Assembly (NCBI GenBank): GCA_964582985.1
Contig: CAZOUM010000042.1
Span: 1 to 27,388 of the forward strand
DNA: 27,388 nt
Reading direction: 5' to 3'
Source: CAZQYB01 sp964582985
Lineage (GTDB): Bacteria > Planctomycetota > Phycisphaerae > Sedimentisphaerales > Anaerobacaceae
Of this stretch, positions 15,826 to 22,118 are shown in pieces. A model generated the notes under the pieces. That model was given only the letters and a program-made list of their open reading frames with translations. It did no database searches and was not told where the DNA came from. Position 1 is the first letter of the stretch. The number at the start of each line of letters is the position of its first letter. The position numbers were made by a program, and so were the translations under genes.

Positions 15826-15840
15826 TCCGCCTATGGCGGA
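15826..15840 (-). promoter_or_regulatory. Hairpin over the ribosome binding site of the HNH gene
   Basis: On the minus strand TCCGCC, ATA and GGCGGA form a 6-bp GC-rich stem with a three-base loop, ending six bases before the ATG at 15819. The 3' arm GGCGGA is the only Shine-Dalgarno-like sequence, so folding would hide it. It could also be a dispersed repeat. Confidence 0.45.
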
Positions 15841-15866
15841 CTAAGCCAATCTCTTTTATTAAATGA

Positions 15867-15900
15867 TTCCGCGTGTGCAAACAAGTTGCACACGCTGGAA
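15867..15900 (-). terminator. Terminator-like hairpin between the 254-aa gene and the HNH gene
   Basis: A perfect 10-bp stem (15871-15880 GCGTGTGCAA with 15886-15895 TTGCACACGC) has a five-base loop and is extended by TTCC/GGAA after one bulge. It sits eight bases after the stop of the 254-aa gene. The following minus-strand sequence is AT-rich but has no clean T-run, so it may attenuate more than terminate. Confidence 0.5.
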
Positions 15901-15907
15901 GGCTGTA

Positions 15908-16672
15908 TTATTCATCATTTATTTTTTGACTCAATTCATCCAACCTGTTAAACAAACTCTTCAATTCTTCTGGAACTCCGCGAGTTCTTAGTTCTTCAGG
16001 ATATATCAATCTGAAGACTGAAAGACATCCCAAGCCAAAACGTACATTGGCAAGGAGACAACACTTTAAAATGTAAGCATCGTTATTGAATATATCCATG
16101 ACATCTTTCCGCTCATTTTCAATATACCGTAAATTTAAACCAATCGAATACACGTTGGGATGAGCCCCATAATCAATTGATTTATCATACATATCCTTGA
16201 TCCATGGGCCAACTTTGGGCTCCTGTTCGGCAAGAAATATCAAAATAGCACCAATGCTGAAATTTTTCCTCACCAGTTTTTCAGCTTCTTTGCTCTGATG
16301 CCTTTTGACCCAAATATCTCCTTGCTCAGGACGTTTATTAATATAATATCCATATAAAGCATTTTCAATACAAGCCCGAAACATCACAAATGCCTCGGCA
16401 ATTTGACCGCTTGAAGATATGCGAACGGCAGCCAAATAACATCCATAAGCACGTGCAAGAAATGCTGCTGGTGATGACTCTATATTAGTCTCCTTGGACA
16501 GCTTATAAAACACTTCCACGTATTTCATAAAAAGATCGTTTATACTAATCAACAGATGGACTATAGGTTTATGTTGGCTCCATGTAGCTCTGATGTTATG
16601 CCACGCATCACTAATGCGTTTCGTAAGTTCATCACTACCGAAATCGTCCTGTTGCACGAATAAATTCCTCAC
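15908..16672 (-). CDS. Helical protein of unknown function, upstream partner of the HNH gene
   Basis: The 254-aa product appears almost entirely alpha-helical with no signal peptide or long membrane helix. A central segment (~75-125) reads AFLARAYGCYLAAVRISSSG, then AFVMFRACIENALYGYYI, with conserved-looking Arg, Cys, Glu and Tyr; this resembles the helical core of DUF5677-type proteins, a weak recognition. It ends with a charged helix (EELKSLFNRLDELSQKI). The start has no strong ribosome site. Upstream on the minus strand are a TTGAAA/TAAATA promoter-like pair and a 12-bp palindrome at the expected start of transcription. It is AT-richer than flanking housekeeping genes and shares an island with the HNH gene, suggesting a transferred pair. 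Function unknown. Confidence 0.72.
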   Translation of the reverse strand: MRNLFVQQDDFGSDELTKRISDAWHNIRATWSQHKPIVHLLISINDLFMKYVEVFYKLSKETNIESSPAAFLARAYGCYLAAVRISSSGQIAEAFVMFRACIENALYGYYINKRPEQGDIWVKRHQSKEAEKLVRKNFSIGAILIFLAEQEPKVGPWIKDMYDKSIDYGAHPNVYSIGLNLRYIENERKDVMDIFNNDAYILKCCLLANVRFGLGCLSVFRLIYPEELRTRGVPEELKSLFNRLDELSQKINDE

Positions 16673-16742
16673 TAACTAATCTATAAATTTTCCTCTGTAC
16701 TACAATCCGTTAACTTCTTGTTTTTTATGCGTGTTTTTTAAA

Positions 16743-16793
16743 ACAGTCGACTGTAACCTATTTATATTTAATATGTTATGAGACTTTTTTCAA
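16743..16793 (-). promoter_or_regulatory. Promoter and palindromic operator of the 254-aa/HNH island
   Basis: On the minus strand TTGAAA (16793-16788) and TAAATA (16770-16765) are 17 bases apart, predicting a start near 16758. The perfect palindrome ACAGTCGACTGT (16743-16754) lies at about +4 to +15, a classic repressor position. Leader length to the ATG at 16672 would be about 86 bases. No regulator gene is adjacent. Confidence 0.45.
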
Positions 16794-16933
16794 AAAAGAA
16801 CTTTTGGCCTTTTGTTTTTCGCCGTAGTCCGCTTTTCGCTGCCTTCGCAAGAAAATGAGGCGGCGAAAAGAAAGGCGCAGGCGAAAAACATTCGCCGGAT
16901 TCGCGAGAGCCGATCTTTATACTATTTTTGGTT

Positions 16934-16962
16934 GCGGCTGAGGGCCAAGGGCCCGAAGCCGC
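16934..16962. repeat. Hairpin with tandem G-A internal loop
   Basis: GCGGCT (16934-16939) pairs with AGCCGC (16957-16962), and GGGCC (16942-16946) with GGCCC (16950-16954). GA faces GA between the two stems and the loop is AAG. It is a stable 11-bp structure in non-coding DNA. Confidence 0.5.
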
Positions 16963-17076
16963 GCTGTGTTCTCTGTGGCAAACTAACAATAACCAATACT
17001 TGTCCTGAGTTCAATCGAAGGAATCAATTATCCTGCCGCCCCAGTTGCTTTTGCCTGCACGTGAGCAGTTTGAGCG

Positions 17077-17118
17077 TCGCTCGTCGCTGGTCGCTCGTCG
17101 CTGGTCGCTTGTCGCTCG
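17077..17118 (+). repeat. Heptamer array, six units of TCGCTSG type
   Basis: Six contiguous 7-bp units read TCGCTCG, TCGCTGG, TCGCTCG, TCGCTGG, TCGCTTG and TCGCTCG. The period matches the arrays at 13984 and 14387. Confidence 0.9.
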
Positions 17119-17377
17119 TTTTTCTACCGCTTACTTACGTGCGCGGCTCTGTAACCCGCGCAATAAATGCGGAATGACAAACAGGCGATTCGTTGAAGTT
17201 TTCCGCTCGCGGGTGCGATATTCAACTAAAAAATCAAAATTAAAAAAGCAAAAATTGCTGCTGCGTAAGCTACGCTTGACGAAGAAACGCCATTAACACA
17301 AGCAATTCCGCATAGCTGCCATTGACTTTTACGGCCACAAAATAATAGAAAGGAAGGGAAAAATCAAGATGAAAAAG

Positions 17378-17411
17378 CCCCGGTGAGATAGAATAAAACC
17401 ATCTCACGGGG
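17378..17411. repeat. CCCC-GTGAGAT hairpin, copy 2
   Basis: CCCC (17378-17381), one bulged base and GTGAGAT (17383-17389) pair with ATCTCAC (17401-17407) and GGGG (17408-17411) around an 11-base loop. The arms equal those at 14617-14650 while the loops differ, which indicates that the stem is conserved. Confidence 0.75.
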
Positions 17412-17438
17412 TAAAGGGGGCAGGGGGCGGGGGAAGAT

Positions 17439-17502
17439 GAGCAGGGGAGCAGGGGAGCAGTAGAGCAGGGGAGCAGTAGAGCAGGGGAAAAGGGGAAAGG
17501 AG
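17439..17502 (+). repeat. Period-8 array, GAGCAGGG/GAGCAGTA units
   Basis: Six 8-bp units (GAGCAGGG, GAGCAGGG, GAGCAGTA, GAGCAGGG, GAGCAGTA, GAGCAGGG) are followed by decayed units GAAAAGGG and GAAAGGAG and more purine-rich sequence to about 17520. Confidence 0.9.
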
Positions 17503-17568
17503 AAGGGAAGGGAGAAGGGAAAAAGACAGCGTTTAGCGGGTAGCGGTTAGAGATTGCCACGGCCAGAA

Positions 17569-17659
17569 GGCAGAGGGCAGAAGGCAGAGGGCAGAAGGCG
17601 GAGGACAGGGGGCAGAAGACAGGGGGCAGAAGGCAGAGGGCAGAAGTCAGGGGCCAGGG
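17569..17659 (+). repeat. Heptamer array, thirteen units of GGCAGAR type
   Basis: Thirteen contiguous 7-bp units alternate mainly GGCAGAG and GGCAGAA, with variants GGCGGAG, GACAGGG, GTCAGGG and GCCAGGG towards the 3' end. It ends 15 bases before the TTGACA of the acyltransferase promoter. Confidence 0.9.
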
Positions 17660-17674
17660 GCGGATTTCTTGCGC

Positions 17675-17702
17675 TTGACAATGGCGGTTTTGAACCTAAA
17701 AT
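17675..17702 (+). promoter_or_regulatory. Sigma70-type promoter of the acyltransferase gene
   Basis: TTGACA (17675-17680) and TAAAAT (17697-17702) are 16 bases apart. The predicted start at about 17709 falls next to the ATG at 17711, so starts upstream of it would not be on this transcript and the mRNA may be nearly leaderless. Confidence 0.55.
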
Positions 17703-17710
17703 CACGGGCT

Positions 17711-18652
17711 ATGGCAGACTCTGCCCCACAAAAGAAGAAAAAGAGAAAACACAATCCCGTAACAGATTGGATGACTTATATTGCGCTGCGGGTCCTTGTT
17801 GTTTTCCTTTATGTATTTGATGTCGAGACTAATCTACAGTTCGCTTGTTTTCTTGGTCGATTGCTGTGGAAACACTATCATCGCGGCCGGGAACGCGCCT
17901 TGGATAATCTGCGAGCAAGTTTCCCCGAAAAAAGCGAAGAATGGATACAGCAGACAGGCCGGCGAAGCTGCGAGCACCTTGCAATGCTGGCGGTTGATGT
18001 GCTTTATACGCCGCGGCTGGTGAAAAAACATAACTGGCGGTACTATTCTCGATTCAAAACCACAGAAAGGGCAAAATGGCTGATGCAGGAGGGGAAGGGA
18101 CTTTTGATGGTTGCGGCCCACTACAGCAACTTCGAGATTATGGGTTATATGCTGGGGCTGTTTGGTTTTGATGTTTACAGTATTGCGAGGCCTTTGGATA
18201 ACAGGTTCATTAGCAGGTACTTATACGACGTGCGGCAGCGGGCGGGACAAAAGATAATCGATAAAAAAGGCGCATCTGAGCTTATGGATAAAATAGCTTC
18301 GAGCGGTACGACTTTGTGCTTTATCGCCGACCAGGATGCCGGCAGAAAAGGGATATTCGTTGATTTCTTCGGGCGCAAGGCAAGTACCTATAAGAGCATA
18401 GGGCTGCTCGCAATCTCCAACAATGTACCGATTGGGGTTGGTTACAGCAGAAGAGTCGACAATCGGTTTTTCTTTGAGATTGGGGTCAACCGCATCATTT
18501 TCCCCGAAGAATGGCAAGACAAAGACGACCCGCTGGAGTGGATTACCGCAGAGTACACTAAGGCAATAGAACGGTTCGTGCGTGAAGACCCGAGTCAATA
18601 CTGGTGGCTGCACCGCAGATGGAGGCACCGGCCGAAGGAAGAAAAGCAATAA
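17711..18652 (+). CDS. LpxL/HtrB-family lipid A acyltransferase-like protein
   Basis: The 313-aa protein belongs to the lysophospholipid/lipid A late acyltransferase family, which adds a secondary acyl chain to the lipid A precursor at the inner membrane. The catalytic motif HX4E is present as H137-YSNF-E142. Other family blocks are IARPLDNRF, LCFIADQDAGRKGIFVDFFG and QYWWLHRRWRHRP near the end. A hydrophobic segment near residues 20-40 (TYIALRVLVVFLYVF) anchors it. The start was chosen at 17711 (MADSAPQKKKK) because a TTGACA/TAAAAT promoter predicts transcription from just before it; the frame is also open from a TTG at 17669 and an ATG at 17681, neither with a ribosome site. It stands directly behind the heptamer array. 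Length is typical. The exact acyl acceptor is not known. Confidence 0.88.
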   Translation: MADSAPQKKKKRKHNPVTDWMTYIALRVLVVFLYVFDVETNLQFACFLGRLLWKHYHRGRERALDNLRASFPEKSEEWIQQTGRRSCEHLAMLAVDVLYTPRLVKKHNWRYYSRFKTTERAKWLMQEGKGLLMVAAHYSNFEIMGYMLGLFGFDVYSIARPLDNRFISRYLYDVRQRAGQKIIDKKGASELMDKIASSGTTLCFIADQDAGRKGIFVDFFGRKASTYKSIGLLAISNNVPIGVGYSRRVDNRFFFEIGVNRIIFPEEWQDKDDPLEWITAEYTKAIERFVREDPSQYWWLHRRWRHRPKEEKQ

Positions 18653-18736
18653 TTTTTCACGTCGAATGCGCAGGTTTTGTGGTCATCTGAGATGTGTTTC
18701 AGTGGCAGGGACGTAATAAGAAGAGGATAAATTGAG

Positions 18737-18943
18737 ATGTTTGAATTCGAATGTCCGCGATGTAAATCACTTATTGGATTGGAGCTGAGTGATTTTTTTC
18801 GGCAGCGTATCGAGGGGCGCGATTGTCCGAGTTGTGGAGCAGAGCTTGAGCTTGGTAATTCAGCCCTTTTCTTCGTGGTCAATGGTTTGATGTTTGGTGG
18901 GCTTATGATGCTGCTGGGCTATTGGGGCCTTCGGCGTGAATGA
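18737..18943 (+). CDS. Zinc-ribbon membrane protein, N-terminal part before an in-frame TGA
   Basis: The 68-aa frame starts MFEFECPRC and has a zinc ribbon of two knuckles, C6-x2-C9 and C30-x2-C33, followed by a membrane helix at ~43-63 (ALFFVVNGLMFGGLMMLLGYW). The next frame (18950-19330) is in the same phase, separated only by TGA and two codons, and continues with three more membrane helices. The pair therefore looks like one ~197-aa four-helix zinc-ribbon protein interrupted by TGA at 18941-18943. If the stop is real, this part could still act as a small anchored zinc-ribbon protein. Function unknown. Confidence 0.75.
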   Translation: MFEFECPRCKSLIGLELSDFFRQRIEGRDCPSCGAELELGNSALFFVVNGLMFGGLMMLLGYWGLRRE

Positions 18944-18949
18944 TTAAAG

Positions 18950-19330
18950 GTGATAATTGTAGCACCACTTTGCTGGCTGATAGCTCCCGTGATTGTTCAA
19001 ATTGGCGGACGATGGCGGGTATGCTCCGAGCGATTGCGCGATAGTCTCAGTGCACGAAGATGGTCGCGAGCAGCCTGTATAAGCGCTTGGATTTTTGGCG
19101 GCGCTGCGACTATGACTATCATCAGCTTCGCCGTGCATTATCGAAAGCTGATGTCTAACATCGCTGATTCTGTAATGGCCGTCGACAGCGATGCGGCTGC
19201 GGACTTTACGTTCGGTATGAAATTTTACGTTTTCGGAGGTGCTGTTGTTGCGTTTGCTGCGCTCGCTGTTATGATGGTCGCCCGCTGGAATACCAAGAAA
19301 TTAAGGGGCCTTGACGAAGAGCTTTTGTAA
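18950..19330 (+). CDS. Three-helix membrane protein, continuation of the zinc-ribbon gene
   Basis: The 126-aa frame has membrane helices at ~2-18 (IIVAPLCWLIAPVIVQI), ~45-64 (AWIFGGAATMTIISFAVHY) and ~93-113 (YVFGGAVVAFAALAVMMVA), and a charged C-terminus. The only start is a GTG at 18950, seven bases after the TGA of the preceding frame, with no proper Shine-Dalgarno sequence. It is in phase with 18737-18943, so it is probably the rest of the same gene. Otherwise it must be translated by reinitiation after the stop. No family was recognised. Confidence 0.6.
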   Translation: MIIVAPLCWLIAPVIVQIGGRWRVCSERLRDSLSARRWSRAACISAWIFGGAATMTIISFAVHYRKLMSNIADSVMAVDSDAAADFTFGMKFYVFGGAVVAFAALAVMMVARWNTKKLRGLDEELL

Positions 19331-19344
19331 TTGATTATTGATGA

Positions 19345-19373
19345 TTGACAGCGTTTAGGGGATAGCGTATAGG
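19345..19373 (+). promoter_or_regulatory. Possible promoter for the Cys-rich microprotein and ACT gene
   Basis: TTGACA (19345-19350) and TATAGG (19368-19373) are 17 bases apart, about 50 bases before the ATG at 19424. It overlaps degenerate GGGGATAGCGTATA-type repeat words, so chance formation by the repeat is possible. Confidence 0.35.
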
Positions 19374-19423
19374 GGATAGAGTTTTTGAAAGGTATGGTCA
19401 TTTCATATTGAAAGGGCAGAAAG

Positions 19424-19543
19424 ATGTGTGAGACGTGTGGATGTACGCCGTGCAGTCAGTGCGGCAGGCCGATTGAGAATGGCCTTTGCACCGGTTGTGG
19501 AAAGGTGCCGGATGAGTGCACCTGTGAGCCGGAGAGTATGTAG
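19424..19543 (+). CDS. Cysteine-rich microprotein (39 aa)
   Basis: ATG at 19424, behind AAAGGGCAGAAAG, opens a 39-codon frame to TAG at 19541-19543. It begins MCETCGCTPCSQCG and continues to GLCTGCGKVPDECTC. Ten of 39 residues are cysteine, arranged as C-x2-C-x-C, C-x2-C, C-x2-C and C-x-C, a pattern that suggests one or more zinc or iron sites. The regular CxxC spacing, good ribosome site and position 53 bases before the ACT gene support a real gene. It has no signal peptide. From memory, related MCETCGC-start microproteins occur in other bacteria, but no function is established. Confidence 0.72.
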   Translation: MCETCGCTPCSQCGRPIENGLCTGCGKVPDECTCEPESM

Positions 19544-19596
19544 AGAAACGTCCGGCCAAGGGCAAAAGTGAAAAACTGGAATGAAAGGGCAAGAGA

Positions 19597-19998
19597 ATGG
19601 CTGTTAAACGGGTTGCAGTTGTTTGTGTTGATGTTGAGGATAAGCCGGGGAGCTTGCAGCAGCTTTTGGGTAAGGCTGCTTCGGCGAATGTGGATTTTCT
19701 GAGTATTACGGCTTTTTCGGCAGGCGGAGGTCGCGGGCGAGTGTATTTAAGCGCTAAGGACCCTGCGGCTCTTAAGGGCTGTGCGCAAGAAGCGGGCATT
19801 GAGATGGCGGAAACGGCTGGGTTTCTCGTCAGCGGTGCGGACAAAGTGGGTGTGGCGGCGCAGGACCTAAAGGGCCTTGCAGATGCGGGCATAAACGGCG
19901 TCGCCGGTGCCGCGATGGTTTTCGACGGGCAGTACCAGATGCTGATTGTGGTAAATGCGGCTGACGGCGAGGCTGCGGCAAAGGCATTGGGAGCATAG
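19597..19998 (+). CDS. Double ACT-domain protein
   Basis: The 133-aa protein appears to be two ACT modules in tandem. The first (~4-65) has KRVAVVCVDVEDKPGSLQQL followed by VDFLSITAFSAGGGRGRVYL. The second (~72-130) reads GFLVSGADKVGVAAQDLKGL and AGINGVAGAAMVFDGQYQML. ACT domains bind amino acids or similar small ligands and often regulate metabolism; proteins with only two of them commonly act as sensors. It has no catalytic or membrane part. AGGGCAAGAGA precedes the ATG. It follows the Cys-rich microprotein by 53 bases, likely the same transcript. The ligand cannot be inferred. Confidence 0.82.
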   Translation: MAVKRVAVVCVDVEDKPGSLQQLLGKAASANVDFLSITAFSAGGGRGRVYLSAKDPAALKGCAQEAGIEMAETAGFLVSGADKVGVAAQDLKGLADAGINGVAGAAMVFDGQYQMLIVVNAADGEAAAKALGA

Positions 19999-20001
19999 CA
20001 T

Positions 20002-20040
20002 AGCTCGTATTGCGTGTTGCGTCGTGCATATTGCGTTTGG
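20002..20040 (+). repeat. Degenerate GCGTATTGCGT-type repeat words
   Basis: The spacer after the ACT gene contains TCGTATTGCG, TGTTGCG and CATATTGCG words, like the perfect WGCGTAT array at 13984-14053 but decayed. Confidence 0.5.
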
Positions 20041-20120
20041 CAAGTGGGCGGGCGATAGGTGACTATCTACAGCTTGCTCTGCGTTTCTTGAGTCTGCTCG
20101 ATAGCTAATATCCGTATAAT

Positions 20121-22010
20121 GTGGTGAAGGCCGATAGGGAAGTTAGAGTGGGTGAGCTTAAGAAACAACTCGGTTTGCTTGACGTGTTCTGTATTGCATC
20201 CGGAGCAATGATTAGTTCTGGATTATTTATCTTGCCTGCTCTGGCATATAAGAAAACCGGACCTGCTGTGGTCTTCTCTTACATCTTAGCCGGCATTTTG
20301 GTCTTACCATCTCTGCTTGCTAAAGCGGAGTTGGCTACTGCTATGCCCAGGGCAGGGGGAGTATATTTTTTCATTGAGAGAAGTATGGGGACCCCCATAG
20401 GTACCATAGGGGGATTTGCCAGCTGGTTCTCCTTGAGTTTTAAAGGTGCCTTTGCCCTGCTTGGTTTGGGCATAATTGCTACGCTGGTTAACCCCGGTAT
20501 TACAGAGATGCAAGTAAAACTTATCGCTGTGGGATGCTGCCTTTTCTTTATGTTTGTTAATATCATCGGCGTCAAACACACCGGCAGATTTCAGGTAGCA
20601 TTGGTACTTTCACTCATCGCTATACTCCTGCTATATGTCCTTCGCGGATTTCAATTCGTTCAACCGCAGAGATATACCCCCTTTATGCCTTTTGGTTTGG
20701 GTTCGGTCTTTGCCACTGCAGGTCTTATTTTTGTTTCATTCGGGGGTTTAACAAAAATAAGTTGTGTTGCGGAAGAGGTAAAAAATCCAACACGGAATAT
20801 CCCCTTGGGAATGCTTCTTGCTTTTACCATTGTGATGGCTCTTTATGCCGCAGTTGTTTTCGTAACAGTGGGAGTGCTCGATTCTACAGAACTTTCACAT
20901 TCTCTTATCCCGATTTCGCTTGGTGCCCGTACTTTCATGGGGAATTCAGGAGGCCTGATTCTGGCTGTGGCTGCCCTTTTGGCCTTTGTCTCCACAGCCA
21001 ATGCCGGTATTCTAACCGCCTCTCGGTGTTCTATGGCAATGAGCCGGGATTACCTCTTACCAAGATTCTTTCGGAGAGTAAATGCCAGAACTAAGACCCC
21101 TCATTTTTCTATAATCTTTACCACTGCCTTTATGATTATAGTTATCTTATTCCTGAGTCTGGAGGATTTGGTCAAGACAGCATCTACTTTAAAAATCCTG
21201 TTGTTTCTATTTGTGAATCTATCCCTTATTGTTATGCGAGAAAGCAAGATACAGAGTTATCGACCGAAATTTCGTTCGCCCCTCTATCCCTGGATTCAGA
21301 TATTAGGAATCGCCGGATACGGATTTCTTATTTTTGAAATGGGAACAATCCCTCTTTCGATAACCGCAATTTTCATCGCCTGTGCCTTGGCTTGGTATCT
21401 GATTTACGCAAGAAACAGGGTAGACCGCCGCGCAGCACTCGTGCATGTTATTGAAAGAGTTACCGACAGGGAACTGGTCGATGCTACTTTGCCCGATGAG
21501 TTAAGAGATATTATCAGAGAGCGAGATGAGATTGTTGAAGATAGGTTCGATCAACTTATAAGGGAATGTGAAATCTTGGATGTAGAGGGGAGAAAATCGG
21601 CCGAGGAGGTCTTCCGCCGGGTCTCTAAAATACTGGAAAAGAAACTGGGCATAAATGAATATGTACTTTTTGAGCAATTCCTCCATCGCGAAGCAGAAGG
21701 AGGCACAGTTATCCAGCCGGGCTTTGCAATACCGCACATAGTAGTCGAAGGCGAGAACAAATTCGAAATTTTGCTTGTCCGGGCCTGTGATGGTATTGAC
21801 TTCGCGCACGCTCCCGACCTGGTCAAGATAATGTTCGTTTTGGCAGGCAGCAAAGATGAACGCAATTATCACCTGCGCGCCTTGATGGCCATAGCTCAGA
21901 TTGCTCAGGAAAAGGACTTCGAGCAGCGATGGCTCTCGGCCAGAGACACAGAGGCTATAAGAAACTTGATTCTTCTGTCAACAAGAAAAAGGGAGGGTGA
22001 TTCGTATTGA
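20121..22010 (+). CDS. APC-family amino acid permease fused to a PTS EIIA (type 2) domain
   Basis: The 629-aa protein has ~12 membrane helices over residues ~12-425 with APC-superfamily hallmarks: the N-terminal LLDVFCIASGAMISSGLFIL helix, ARAGGVYFFIERSMG-like and GGLTKISCVAEEVKNPTRNI segments. This part imports amino acids or polyamines. Residues ~440-600 form an EIIA-type-2 (Fru/Ntr-like) domain; the phosphorylatable histidine would be H539 in GFAIPHIVV, followed by VLAGSKDERNYHLRALMAIA. No EIIB or HPr is nearby. The start is uncertain: GTG at 20121 directly follows a TATAAT (20115-20120), while GTG at 20148, with GGGAAG five bases upstream, would fit a transcript starting near 20127. A transporter with its own EIIA suggests control by phosphotransfer or nutrient state. 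Confidence 0.88.
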   Translation: MVKADREVRVGELKKQLGLLDVFCIASGAMISSGLFILPALAYKKTGPAVVFSYILAGILVLPSLLAKAELATAMPRAGGVYFFIERSMGTPIGTIGGFASWFSLSFKGAFALLGLGIIATLVNPGITEMQVKLIAVGCCLFFMFVNIIGVKHTGRFQVALVLSLIAILLLYVLRGFQFVQPQRYTPFMPFGLGSVFATAGLIFVSFGGLTKISCVAEEVKNPTRNIPLGMLLAFTIVMALYAAVVFVTVGVLDSTELSHSLIPISLGARTFMGNSGGLILAVAALLAFVSTANAGILTASRCSMAMSRDYLLPRFFRRVNARTKTPHFSIIFTTAFMIIVILFLSLEDLVKTASTLKILLFLFVNLSLIVMRESKIQSYRPKFRSPLYPWIQILGIAGYGFLIFEMGTIPLSITAIFIACALAWYLIYARNRVDRRAALVHVIERVTDRELVDATLPDELRDIIRERDEIVEDRFDQLIRECEILDVEGRKSAEEVFRRVSKILEKKLGINEYVLFEQFLHREAEGGTVIQPGFAIPHIVVEGENKFEILLVRACDGIDFAHAPDLVKIMFVLAGSKDERNYHLRALMAIAQIAQEKDFEQRWLSARDTEAIRNLILLSTRKREGDSY

Positions 22011-22118
22011 ATATATCAAGAAGTAATGACAGATTCGGATTCAAGGGCCGAGATTCTACGCCGTGCTGAGATGACCGGAAAGAATGGCGAATTTCGAACG
22101 ACGAAAGGCAGGTCTGCG
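22011..22118. other. Spacer after the permease gene
   Basis: This short convergent spacer has no gene, strong hairpin or T-run. It contains an AATGGCGAATTTCGAACGACG word of the kind found among dispersed intergenic repeats. Confidence 0.4.

Larger units (their letters stand above)
16794..17710. other. Repeat-rich spacer between the HNH island and the acyltransferase gene
   Basis: About 0.9 kb holds no convincing gene. It contains a hairpin at 16934-16962, a heptamer array at 17077-17118, hairpin copy 2 at 17378-17411, a period-8 array at 17439-17502, a heptamer array at 17569-17659 and finally the acyltransferase promoter. Near 16811-16890 the words TTTTTCGCC and GGCGAAAA recur in opposite orientation. 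The long purine-rich stretch from about 17410 to 17660 has strong strand asymmetry. Frames running through this region translate the repeats and lack ribosome sites. Confidence 0.7.

Noticed and set aside
16768..16989. 73-aa minus-strand frame
   Set aside because: It runs through the promoter/palindrome region and a hairpin, starts without a ribosome site and has repeat-like composition.
13984..17659. Short-period arrays as a possible CRISPR
   Set aside because: Units are 7-8 bp and contiguous with no spacers, and no cas genes are present.
17554..17820. 88-aa plus-strand frame over the GGCAGAR array
   Set aside because: Translates the repeat and overlaps the acyltransferase gene in another frame.
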